The position numbers were made by a program, and so were the translations under genes. Of a stretch of 64,000 nucleotides of DNA, positions 48,153 to 56,402 are shown one piece after another; within the stretch, counting starts at the first letter, position 1, and each line of letters opens with the position of its first letter. Source of the stretch: Melieria omissa (taxonomy: Eukaryota; Arthropoda; Insecta; Diptera; Ulidiidae); contig OZ020267.1 of NCBI GenBank assembly GCA_963971225.1, forward strand, positions 150,191,927 through 150,255,926. Reading direction: 5' to 3'. Below the pieces are notes generated by a model. It ran no database searches, was not told the origin of the DNA, and worked only from the letters and a program-made list of their open reading frames with translations.

Positions 48153-48460
48153 TTTCTTCTTCTTCTTCTTCTTGACTGGCACGACAGCCCGATTACAAGA
48201 GTAATGCCTAGCTACCCGCAACCATCCATGTTGTGCGTGTGAATTTTTACAAGGTTGGAAGGAACCTATAGTTTTATGCCGATTCATAGGCAATTTTACT
48301 CTCAGAGGTTTGCCATTTCCTGCTGAGAAGACAGCCGCCGAACGAAAAATTGTTGTTTTTCTTTTTTTTCGGTGTTTGCAGCAACCGAGTCTTGAACCTA
48401 GGCCCGAGCGTCGCATTTGACTCGCGGTCCAACGCACTAACCAGCTGAGCTACGGCGGCT
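48153..48460 (-). mobile_element. tRNA-derived SINE with (GAA)n tail
   Basis: On the minus strand it opens GCCGCCGTAGCTCAGCTGG (A-box TAGCTCAGCTGGTTAG) and has a B-box-like GGTTCAAGACT about 50 nt further on. An unrelated ~220-nt body and a 3' (GAA)n tail follow (48155-48173 on the plus strand). A tRNA head with A and B boxes for RNA polymerase III, a body and a simple-repeat tail is the SINE plan. I could not define a clean target duplication or the tRNA isotype. Absent from copy A. Confidence 0.75.
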
Positions 48461-49265
48461 TTCTTCAGGAAGCTCAATTGCTGACAGTACAGGTTCGAAT
48501 TCAGATTTTGGCCGTAGGAGAGTAACTCATAGCAGATGATCCTCCGCCAATCTCAGAAAAATGTCACTTTAAAACCTTCACGAATGTCAAACCAGGCTTT
48601 GTTGCCGTTTGTGTTGGCTTACGGCGACTCTATCACAACTCTTTTCAAAACTTAGTTAGAAATTAAACTATCCAACGTTACTTTAGCAACCAAAGCAAAG
48701 TTAGCTAGTGGCGCCAAGCAATCCAAAAGCGGTTTCAACTTTAAGTAAATGGAAAAAAGCTTTCTCTTTCCCATCTTCTCTATCAGCCTTTTTATTGAGT
48801 CTTAAGTGCAATGGACTATAAAGCCTGAGTGCTTGAGGTAATGACCTCCCTAAGGTTATTTCGCCGGCTCTCTCTCACATTCATCCATCCAACTGTCAAC
48901 AAAGCACTTCAAAGCTACTAAAGTTGTCTTCATAAAAAGTCGTCTTATCTTAATCAATCATTTTACCGAGGACCAAAACAATGTGCATACATTTATGAGG
49001 CTTGTTGGTTGTGTCAGTTGATGGAAAGTGTATCATGAAAAAATATCACAAGAAAATAATTTCCATATTTAAGTTGATCTATCACACAGCAAACCTTAAT
49101 ACTCCACTGAGCATAAAACTATAGTAAAAGTGTTCTAAAGTTGCTAAGCAATTTTGGAAACCCATGAGTTCATTTAGTTCATTTTCACATAAAAAAAATT
49201 TTGATTTTGTGGTTACTGAAATGGGTAAAAATTTGGTAAATAAAAAACTGGAATTTTTTTACTTC
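48461..49265. other. Non-coding part of copy B, left flank of the BEL element
   Basis: The first ~80 bp partly repeats sequence at 47755-47800 (CAATTGxTGACAGTACA); the rest matches 34650-35384. No gene. Confidence 0.6.
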
Positions 49266-49270
49266 ACTAG
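49266..49270. other. BEL target-site duplication, left
   Basis: ACTAG; repeated at 56398-56402. Five bp is usual for BEL/Pao integrases. Confidence 0.92.
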
Positions 49271-49603
49271 TGTTCACGCCTGACGGCGTGGCAGGGACGT
49301 GCAGCGAATGCGATCTGGCAGCTCGGTGCAGCGGCGAAGGAGAGGAGAAAAAAAAGGGAAAAGGAAAAGATGGCGGTTCGGACGGGAGGAAGAGGAGGAG
49401 AACGAATTGAATTGAGATTTTGATGTGAACGGAACGGAGCAAATAGTGCTGTAAAAATCAGGGAATAAATTGTAGGAATTTGTGTAGAACAAACATTTAA
49501 CCACTACATTGTACAAACACCTTGCATTAAACGACATTTCTTATACGTTTTGGAAACGAAGAACATTCGTGTATTTATTCGCACGTGAGTCGTGGTACGA
49601 ACA
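49271..49603 (+). repeat. 5' LTR (333 bp)
   Basis: Begins TGTTC and ends GAACA, a perfect 5-bp terminal inverted repeat within the TG...CA rule. A purine-rich AGGAGAAAAAAAAGGG tract lies near 49342, and AATAAA at 49464-49469 may serve as poly-A signal. No clear TATA box. GTGAGT near the end (49585-49590) is donor-like. Confidence 0.95.
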
Positions 49604-49607
49604 TTTT

Positions 49608-49625
49608 TGGTCCTTCGAGCCGGAT
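49608..49625 (+). promoter_or_regulatory. Primer binding site, tRNA-Tyr type
   Basis: TGGTCCTTCGAGCCGGAT lies 4 nt after the LTR. Its complement ends CTCGAAGGA-CCA, as expected for a tRNA whose acceptor begins CCTTCGA. From memory this is fly tRNA-Tyr, with one possible mismatch at the far end. This is where minus-strand DNA synthesis would start. Confidence 0.8.
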
Positions 49626-49664
49626 ATTGGAGAGCTGAAGGAGTGATAGTGGTGCAGTTTGGGG

Positions 49665-50573
49665 GTGAGTATGAGCGGAGGAGCTGGCTGTGGATCGCGG
49701 TGGGGCTTCATTGTCGTTTGGTGGGACGGTGTGATTATGTGGTTGGGGGGGCTTGGTTGAATAGCACAGGGCTCGCACGTGTTGCGAGTATTATGTTAGG
49801 TTAGGTGCGAACAATGGAAAATAGGTTATATTTGAGCTCGGTGCAGGCGTGGTATAAGTTAGTGTTAGTTTGCTGACCATTCGACAGCGAGCCTTCATTG
49901 GTAGCAGCTCAGCGGCGAGCATTCGGTTGGTAGCAGCGGGCCGTATTTGATATCAGCTCAACAGCGAGCCTTCATTGATATCAGCTCAGCAGCGAGCGTA
50001 CGGTTGGTAGCAGCTCAGCAGCGAGCATTCGGTTGGGAGCAGCGGGCCGTATTTGATATCAGCTCAACAGCGAGCCTTCATTGATATCAGCTCAGCAGCG
50101 AGCGTACGGTTGGTAGGAGCTCAGCAGCGAGCATTCGGTTGGTAGCAGCGGGCCGTATTTGATATCAGCTCAACAGCGAGCCTTCATTGATATCAGCTCA
50201 GCAGCGAGCGTACGGTTGGTAGCAGCTCAGCAGCGAGCATTCGGTTGGGAGCAGCGGGCCGTATTTGATATCAGCTCAACAGCGAGCCATCATTGATATC
50301 AGCTCAGCAGCGAGCGTATAGTTGGTAGGAGCTCAGCAGCGAGCATTCGGTTGGTAGCAGCGGGCCGTAGTTTTGATATCAGCTCAACAGCGAGCCTTCA
50401 TTGATATCAGCTCAGCAGCGAGCGTACAGTTGGTAGGAGCTCAGCAGCGAGCATTCGGTTGGTGGCAGCGAGCCGTATTTGATATCAGCGCAGCAGCGAG
50501 TTTAATTAGCAGGATGTTGCTTCTCTTGGTGTAGCAGCGGATGCATGTATTATTAATAACCTCTTATCACTAG
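49665..50573 (+). other. Possible 5'-leader intron
   Basis: A consensus donor G|GTGAGTA at 49665 and an acceptor-like TTAATAACCTCTTATCACTAG| ending at 50573 bracket the leader repeats and stop 4 nt short of the gag ATG. A branch-like TTAATAA sits ~20 nt upstream of the acceptor. Removal would bring gag next to a ~60-nt leader. Purely a motif-based inference. Confidence 0.35.
49880..50507 (+). repeat. 106-bp higher-order tandem repeat in the BEL leader
   Basis: The CAGCGGGCC landmark recurs at 49934, 50040, 50146, 50252 and 50358, exactly 106 bp apart, with a last variant near 50466. Each 106-bp unit is four related subunits of about 29, 28, 29 and 20 bp, sharing CAGC(T)CA(A/G)CAGCGAGC with either GATATCAG or GGTAGCAG. 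Because 106 is not a multiple of three, it is not coding. It lies entirely between primer site and gag. Confidence 0.92.
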
Positions 50574-50577
50574 GTTT

Positions 50578-51990
50578 ATGATGAGTCAGCGCAAGCAGAG
50601 GGCGCGGACGGCGCCCATCGAGGAGTTGCAGGAGCCGATACCTGAGGTGTCGGGGCTTCCAGAGCAGCGTGTGGAACAGTTGGGGCGCGGAAAACGTAAG
50701 GCTGGCAGAGTGGCAGTAGGCCTACCCAAGAGGGTTTCGGCTGAGCCAGGAGGGAGCGGTGCACGGGAGCGAATCAAGGCCAGGATAGAGCAGGCGGTGG
50801 AAGGGATACAGCGCCAGGCGGATTGGTTGCGCGATGCTGGCAACGATTTTCCAGCGGGTGAGATCTTGCATGGCAGGCTCGAGCTTCTAGGAGTCGCTTG
50901 GGGAAGGTTCAAAGAAAATATTGATTTATGGCGACAGGGTGGGTTAAGCGAAGAATCTTGCGGGGTGAGGCGAGTTGAGGTCGAGAACTTATATATTCAG
51001 ACTGCTGCAGCCATAAGGCAGGCCTTGAAGGAGCAGAGGCCGGAGGAGGGGGCAGGTAATGCGCACGAGGCGCCACCCGTGCAGGCTTGGTACGGCGATT
51101 ATCTTCCGGAGGATCGGCTCCCCGTCTTCAACGGCGATCGGCAGGGATGGGACAGCTTCCGTGATACATTTACGGCTGAGGTGATTGATAATCAACGACT
51201 TACTAATGTGCAAAGACTACGCAGGCTCCAGAACTGTGTTCGCGGCTCGGCCGCGCGCGTTCTTGGTTTTTGGCCACAAAGAGAAGAGAGTTTTGACGGG
51301 GCCTGGCGGAGCTTGTGCACGGCTTATGATAACATTTGTTTGACGCTGACGGCGCATGTCGCGGCCATAACCGGGTTGCCCAAGATAGGACGAGCGAGTC
51401 ACTTGGACATTCGGGCCATGCTGGACACTGCACGCAACACATTGCGTCTGATGGATAATAGGCTGAGCGCTGGGGAGCAGCGCGATCTGATGATATTACA
51501 TTTGCTAGAGTCACGTCTGGATTCCGAATCTAGAGCGCAATGGGAAATGGCGAGACCCATCAACGGTATTCCCGCGTTGCACGGCGATTTCTTGGAGTGG
51601 TTGGAGCGCCGCGCTAGCGGTTTATTGTCACAAGGTAGCAGCGCACCACGGCAGGAGCACCAGCAGCAGAGGGTGCAATCGGAGAGAACAGCTAGAGCAG
51701 GGGCGTTAAGATGTTTCGTCTGTGGGGAAAATCATCCTTTATTCCGCTGTAGCGTGTTTTCTCGGCTGACTCGCGAGGAGCGGGTACAACGACTGAACGG
51801 ACTTGGCGTCTGCCACAATTGTTTGCGTCGTGGGCATCCAACTGCGCGTTGTATATCGCCGGGTTGTCCAAGGTGCAATCGAACATTACATAACAGTCTC
51901 ATCTGCCCTAAGGCAAGGATGATCTCAGCAGCAGCGGGCATAGATCGGGGTCCAGCTGATGCAGCACCGACGACATTCCAGCAAGATTAG
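50578..51990 (+). CDS. BEL/Pao Gag (470 aa), ends in a leaky-type UAG
   Basis: Starts at the tandem ATG-ATG at 50578; an in-frame TAA at 50557 excludes an upstream start. The N-terminal ~70 residues are basic and Pro-rich. Around residues 175-330 the text LPVFNGDRQGWDSFRDTF and following is the capsid-like domain of BEL elements (DUF1759 type). Residues 379-443 hold three zinc knuckles: C-x2-C-x3-H-x4-C, C-x2-C-x4-H-x4-C and C-x2-C-x4-H-x4-C, which would bind the genomic RNA. The protein assembles the cytoplasmic particle. The stop is UAG followed by CAA-UUA, and pol continues in the same frame, so a fraction of ribosomes probably make a Gag-Pol fusion. Confidence 0.93.
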   Translation: MMSQRKQRARTAPIEELQEPIPEVSGLPEQRVEQLGRGKRKAGRVAVGLPKRVSAEPGGSGARERIKARIEQAVEGIQRQADWLRDAGNDFPAGEILHGRLELLGVAWGRFKENIDLWRQGGLSEESCGVRRVEVENLYIQTAAAIRQALKEQRPEEGAGNAHEAPPVQAWYGDYLPEDRLPVFNGDRQGWDSFRDTFTAEVIDNQRLTNVQRLRRLQNCVRGSAARVLGFWPQREESFDGAWRSLCTAYDNICLTLTAHVAAITGLPKIGRASHLDIRAMLDTARNTLRLMDNRLSAGEQRDLMILHLLESRLDSESRAQWEMARPINGIPALHGDFLEWLERRASGLLSQGSSAPRQEHQQQRVQSERTARAGALRCFVCGENHPLFRCSVFSRLTREERVQRLNGLGVCHNCLRRGHPTARCISPGCPRCNRTLHNSLICPKARMISAAAGIDRGPADAAPTTFQQD

Positions 51991-51996
51991 CAATTA
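51988..51996 (+). promoter_or_regulatory. Stop-codon readthrough context UAG-CAA-UUA
   Basis: The gag terminator and next two codons exactly match the UAG-CAR-YYA consensus (tobacco mosaic virus type) known to allow a few percent readthrough. No further in-frame stop occurs until 56062. Confidence 0.75.
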
Positions 51997-54900
51997 TTGA
52001 GCAGTATGGACATTCGCCTCGGAGTGTCCACGAACAGCGGCCAGTCGGTGCCCAGGTCACTCCCTGAAGGGGTTAATCACGCAGACGTGCATCGTCCGTT
52101 ATTGGCAACAGCGATGGTGCGACTCCTGGTGCAGGGCAAGATGTTTGGACCTGTCCGAGCGATTTGCGACACGGGTTCACAAGCAAATTTGATTTCGAGC
52201 GAGTATGTGATGAGACATAATATCCCAACTGTACGAACAAAGGCCGCCATTCTGGCAGTTGGTGGCCCTGTTAGCGACGGGTGCACGAAGGCGATATCAG
52301 GTTACCTGCTAGCCATGAGCGATGAGCAGCCACTGATGCCCTTATCATGTCTGGTTTTGCCTTCATTACTGCCGGGTATATGTTTGCCGGTACGGACTCC
52401 TGTTGTGTCGGGGTTCCCCGATGAGGTGATGGAGAGGCTGGCTGATCCGCAGTTCGATGTGGCGCTACCGGTGGCGTTATTATTAGGTGTGTCTGTCTGG
52501 GCGGCTATGATGCAGCCGAATATACGACGATCGGCTGCAGGTTTGGTAGCCCAACAATCGGGGTTAGGATGGCTGATATTTGGGGAGGTTGCAACAAGTA
52601 CCGGTCCCCTAGTATTAACCGCGGCCGGTGTTGAAGATGCTCGAGAGGAGCTTGGCATGGAGAGGATATTACAGAGATTTTTCGAGGGTGAGGAGCTCCT
52701 TGGTGATTCTTCACCAAGGACCGCGGAGCAGCAGCAATGTGAGGCCCACTTCCAGAGGACCTGCACCTTCGATGCCAGCGAGCGCCGCTATATTATAGAG
52801 ATTCCTTTGCGGGCCAATTGGACTGAGCTGGGTACTAACCGTGCGATTGCCCTACAGCGTTTCCTTCGTCTTGAACGGCGACTGCAACAGGATGTGGAGC
52901 TAGCGGTAAAATATTCAGCCTTCATGGGAGAATACCAAGCGAATGGATGGCTTCAGCCGGCACCAGAGTCTATCAAACCCCCAATTTATTACATACCATA
53001 TCATGCAGTAATCCGGAAGTTCCGTGTGGTATTCGACGCCTCTTGTGCAACTAATTCTGGTCTATCACTCAACGATGTGCAGATGAACGGACCGAAGCTG
53101 CAGCGTGACCTGGGTGACTTGTTGTGGAGCTTCCGCTTGTGGAGGTATGGCGTGACTGCGGACATTAAGCAAATGTTTCCTCAGGTGAAGGTAGCGCCCG
53201 AGCATTGGAATTTGCAGAGGATCTTTTGGCGAGATGAGCTCGGTGCCCTGCGTGAATATTGCCTTACAAGGGTAACATTTGGAATGGCATCGGCTCCATA
53301 TTGTGCGGTGCGCGCGATGCAGCAGTGCGCTCATGACAATGCTTCGCAGTGGCCTAGGGGTGCCAGGACGGTATTGAGAAATTTTTATGTGGATGATTGC
53401 TCGGCCGGAGCGGACGATGAAGGCAGTTTATTGGAGTTGTGCACCGAAACGAGGGACCTTCTAGCGGCCGGCGGTTTTGAGCTGGCGAAGTGGCATTCAA
53501 ACTCAGCCGTTGTGCGACAGAGCTTTGAGCCTCCTCAGAGGGTGGACAAAATGCTCATAGACGGCGCCGATGTGTCATCGATCTTGGGTCTACGGTGGTT
53601 GACGTCTACCGATGAGTTGGCGTTTAGGGTGGCAGACATTCAAGAGCCAGAAGAGGGCTGGACTAAGCGGTCGGTGCTTTCAGTTGCAGCTCGTCTCTAC
53701 GATCCAGAGGGACTTATAGCGCCAGTGGTAATAAGAGCGAAGATGTTACTGCAGTTAATTTGGAAGGCCATGTTACCGTGGGATAGACGTCTCTCCACGG
53801 AGTTATCGGGGAAATGGAGAGATTTCTATTCAGGATTGGAACAGCTGCAGAATCTTCGTGTTCCACGCTGGATAGGGTTCAGACAGGAGCAGCCCTTTGT
53901 TTTACACGGATTTTCCGACGCATCCCAGGTAGCGTATGGTGCTGCAGTTTACTTGTGTACAGAATCTGGAGAGGTTATGGGGTCGCAGCTGCTATTGGCC
54001 AAGTCGAAGGTGGCACCAATTCAATCGCAATCAATACCGAGGCTAGAGCTATGTGCGGCGCTCCTACTGAGTCAGCTAATCGAGCGCATACGAGATAATC
54101 TACGAGGTGAGAACGAAGACTTCGAATTCAGTGCATTCTGTTGGACGGATTCGATGGTGGTACTGGGTTGGTTAAACCGTCCGGTTGACAGCTTGAAACA
54201 GTATGTGGCAAACAGGGTCCGGAAGATTAAGGAGACCACTGCAGAATGCGAATGGGGGCATGTACCGACAGATCGGAATCCAGCAGACCTAATTTCGAGA
54301 GGCACCTCGGTGGATGAGCTGGCCGCATCTGAATTGTGGTGGCACGGGCCGGAGTTCATCCGGCAGCCGGGTTCGGCCTGGCCTCCCGTCAAGGAGGCGC
54401 GATCGGATGCCGTGCGCGTATTGGAGGAATGTAAGGCGCATGCTAGATGCAAGGCCAGACGAAAGGACGAGGTGGCGCAGGGGAGCGGCCTGATTTGCAC
54501 TTCGGCACTTCAGCGAGATGGTGAATCAATTCTCTTTCGGTTGTCGTCCTTGCAGCGTTTGCAGCGAGTGACGGCGTGGGTGTTCAGGTTTATCTACAAC
54601 GCAAGGAAGCCACAGTCAGGCAGCCGCACTGGCTCTCTGAACCCTGAAGAAGTCAATGGAGCTTTTCTATGGTGGATCAAACGGAAACAGATGGATAACT
54701 ATGCTAGGGACCTACGATGCCTTGTGCGGGCTCAGAATGATGGGCAGCAATTATCACGCGTTCGCCTGGCAGCTGAAATTGCGACGCTCGCCCCGTTCGT
54801 GCACGATGGCATTTTACGCATGCGTAGCCGTCTCCAGGAGGCAGATCTTCCGTTTGACCAACGCAATCCCATAATTGTACCTGGGAAGGGGCGCCTCGCA

Positions 54901-56064
54901 TGGCTCATAGCTAGAGAGACACACCTGAGACTCCATCATTGTGGCGCGCAGCAGCTGCTAGCAGTCATGCGGCAGCGGTTTTGGATAGTCAATGGAAGAA
55001 AGTTGGCGAGGTCGATAGTGAAGGACTGCATCGTTTGTGAGAAAAGCAAGGGCAGGGTGGCTCAACAGATCATGGGCGATTTGCCCGCATGCCGGGTGCG
55101 GCCCGCTCGCCCTTTCCTATGCACGGGCGTGGACTATGCTGGGCCCATTTGGGTCAGACCTCATAGTGGCCGGGGCAGAACTCTGATGAAGGGTTACATC
55201 GCCTTATTTGTGTGTATGGTGACGAAGGCGGTGCATCTCGAGTTTGTTTCGGATCTTTCTACCAACGCATTCCTCATGGCATTCACCCGCTTCACCTCAC
55301 GCTTCGGGCATTGTTCGCATCTGTGGAGCGACAACGGTACCAACTTTGTGGGTGCTGAGCGCGAGCTGGCGCAAATGCTTCGTAGTTGGGAGGCTTCGGA
55401 TCTTTACGATCAGCTGGTACAGCGCCGGACGCAGTGGCATTTCATCACCCCCTCTGCGCCCCACCAAGGTGGTCTGTGGGAGGCCGCGGTAAAGGGGATG
55501 AAACATCATCTTCGTCGCGTAATGGGTTCACGTACATTGACAGTCGAGGCGATGCAGACGCTGTTGGCTGAGATTTCTGCGATACTTAACTCCCGGCCCT
55601 TAAGTGCTCTCAGTATGGACCCCAAGGATATGGGCTTCCTTACTCCCGGCCATTTGCTCATTGGGGAGCCCTTGGTACCAATGGTGGGCGAATCCATTGC
55701 GCCTGAGGCCAATTGCGATCGTTTAAACTATTGGCAGCAGCGACAGGCTATTGCGCAACGTTTTTGGAAATTGTGGCAAGATAGCTATTTACACGAGTTG
55801 CAGCAGCGCCCAAAGTGGCGCAAGGTGCGGCCGGGTTTCAAGGTGGGAGACTTGGTTATAATAAAGCGAGAATCAACGCCGCCGGCCCTTTGGCGAACCG
55901 CACGCATTTCTGAGCTGCACCCCGGGAAGGATGGTGTGGTGCGCAACGTTACTGTGTGGACTGGCAATGGTTCGCTGACACGACCTATTCAACGTTTGTG
56001 TTTGTTGCCGTTGGAACCGATTGAGCCACGTGGGGATCTCACGAGTCTCAAGGCCGGAGGATAA
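51991..56064 (+). CDS. BEL/Pao Pol: protease, RT, RNase H, integrase (about 1357 codons after the gag UAG)
   Basis: Same frame as gag. The first ATG is at 52006, so expression is most simply by readthrough from gag. Landmarks by nucleotide: aspartic protease ICDTGSQANLIS at about 52162; RT fingers FRVVFDAS near 53025 and catalytic YVDD at 53386; RNase H HGFSDAS near 53908; integrase zinc-binding HLRLHHCG to CIVCEKSKG (54920-55045); catalytic core Asp in GVDYAG (55132), Asp in LWSDNGTN (55330) and Glu in GGLWEAA (55480); C-terminal DUF5641-like domain with WQQRQAIAQRFWKLW (55730 on). The domain order with integrase last and the missing env define BEL/Pao. Every catalytic residue I can check is present and there is no internal stop. 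The stop TAA is directly followed by the 3' LTR, so the end of pol overlaps the purine-rich plus-strand primer region. Confidence 0.94.
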   Translation, partial: QLLSSMDIRLGVSTNSGQSVPRSLPEGVNHADVHRPLLATAMVRLLVQGKMFGPVRAICDTGSQANLISSEYVMRHNIPTVRTKAAILAVGGPVSDGCTKAISGYLLAMSDEQPLMPLSCLVLPSLLPGICLPVRTPVVSGFPDEVMERLADPQFDVALPVALLLGVSVWAAMMQPNIRRSAAGLVAQQSGLGWLIFGEVATSTGPLVLTAAGVEDAREELGMERILQRFFEGEELLGDSSPRTAEQQQCEAHFQRTCTFDASERRYIIEIPLRANWTELGTNRAIALQRFLRLERRLQQDVELAVKYSAFMGEYQANGWLQPAPESIKPPIYYIPYHAVIRKFRVVFDASCATNSGLSLNDVQMNGPKLQRDLGDLLWSFRLWRYGVTADIKQMFPQVKVAPEHWNLQRIFWRDELGALREYCLTRVTFGMASAPYCAVRAMQQCAHDNASQWPRGARTVLRNFYVDDCSAGADDEGSLLELCTETRDLLAAGGFELAKWHSNSAVVRQSFEPPQRVDKMLIDGADVSSILGLRWLTSTDELAFRVADIQEPEEGWTKRSVLSVAARLYDPEGLIAPVVIRAKMLLQLIWKAMLPWDRRLSTELSGKWRDFYSGLEQLQNLRVPRWIGFRQEQPFVLHGFSDASQVAYGAAVYLCTESGEVMGSQLLLAKSKVAPIQSQSIPRLELCAALLLSQLIERIRDNLRGENEDFEFSAFCWTDSMVVLGWLNRPVDSLKQYVANRVRKIKETTAECEWGHVPTDRNPADLISRGTSVDELAASELWWHGPEFIRQPGSAWPPVKEARSDAVRVLEECKAHARCKARRKDEVAQGSGLICTSALQRDGESILFRLSSLQRLQRVTAWVFRFIYNARKPQSGSRTGSLNPEEVNGAFLWWIKRKQMDNYARDLRCLVRAQNDGQQLSRVRLAAEIATLAPFVHDGILRMRSRLQEADLPFDQRNPIIVPGKGRLAWLIARETHLRLHHCGAQQLLAVMRQRFWIVNGRKLARSIVKDCIVCEKSKGRVAQQIMGDLPACRVRPARPFLCTGVDYAGPIWVRPHSGRGRTLMKGYIALFVCMVTKAVHLEFVSDLSTNAFLMAFTRFTSRFGHCSHLWSDNGTNFVGAERELAQMLRSWEASDLYDQLVQRRTQWHFITPSAPHQGGLWEAAVKGMKHHLRRVMGSRTLTVEAMQTLLAEISAILNSRPLSALSMDPKDMGFLTPGHLLIGEPLVPMVGESIAPEANCDRLNYWQQRQAIAQRFWKLWQDSYLHELQQRPKWRKVRPGFKVGDLVIIKRESTPPALWRTARISELHPGKDGVVRNVTVWTGNGSLTRPIQRLCLLPLEPIEPRGDLTSLKAGG
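52007..52030 (+). promoter_or_regulatory. 9-bp hairpin downstream of the gag stop
   Basis: TGGACATTC pairs without mismatch (one G-U) with GAGTGTCCA around the 6-nt loop GCCTCG. It begins 16 nt after the UAG. Downstream structure stimulates readthrough in several retroviral and plant-viral systems; that role here is inferred. Confidence 0.55.
56050..56064 (+). promoter_or_regulatory. Presumed polypurine tract
   Basis: AAGGCCGGAGGATAA immediately before the 3' LTR is the only purine-rich candidate; it is interrupted by CC and doubles as the last codons of pol. Confidence 0.4.
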
Positions 56065-56397
56065 TGTTCACGCCTGACGGCGTGGCAGGGACGTGCAGCG
56101 AATGCGATCTGGCAGCTCGGTGCAGCGGCGAAGGAGAGGAGAAAAAAAAGGGAAAAGGAAAAGATGGCGGTTCGGACGGGAGGAAGAGGAGGAGAACGAA
56201 TTGAATTGAGATTTTGATGTGAACGGAACGGAGCAAATAGTGCTGTAAAAATCAGGGAATAAATTGTAGGAATTTGTGTAGAACAAACATTTAACCACTA
56301 CATTGTACAAACACCTTGCATTAAACGACATTTCTTATACGTTTTGGAAACGAAGAACATTCGTGTATTTATTCGCACGTGAGTCGTGGTACGAACA
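56065..56397 (+). repeat. 3' LTR (333 bp)
   Basis: Read base by base against 49271-49603 it is identical. Followed by ACTAG and then the same AATTGCAGCTTCCGCC flank as the empty site in copy A. Confidence 0.95.
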
Positions 56398-56402
56398 ACT
56401 AG

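Larger units (their letters stand above)
49271..56397 (+). mobile_element. Complete BEL/Pao LTR retrotransposon, 7127 bp
   Basis: Two 333-bp LTRs that read identically bound intact gag and pol frames. ACTAG lies on both sides (49266-49270 and 56398-56402), and copy A has the empty site. The order LTR, primer site, leader, gag, pol (protease, RT, RNase H, integrase), LTR with integrase last is that of BEL/Pao. No env frame follows pol, whose stop abuts the 3' LTR. Identical LTRs and open frames mean a very young insertion that may be active. G+C is higher than in the flanks, which makes the boundaries visible by composition too. Confidence 0.97.

Noticed and set aside
48385..48460. tRNA gene on the minus strand
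   Set aside because: A/B boxes present, but it is followed by a SINE body and (GAA)n tail and lacks a clean cloverleaf.
49880..50507. CRISPR-like array
   Set aside because: Contiguous related repeats with no spacers, inside a eukaryotic retrotransposon leader.
51203..51514. Antisense and alternate-frame ORFs across gag and pol (for example 52302-52766 and 54072-54500)
   Set aside because: Shadows of GC-rich coding sequence with no independent homology.
56065..56397. Possible env gene downstream of BEL pol
   Set aside because: Pol stops directly at the LTR; there is no room for a third frame.
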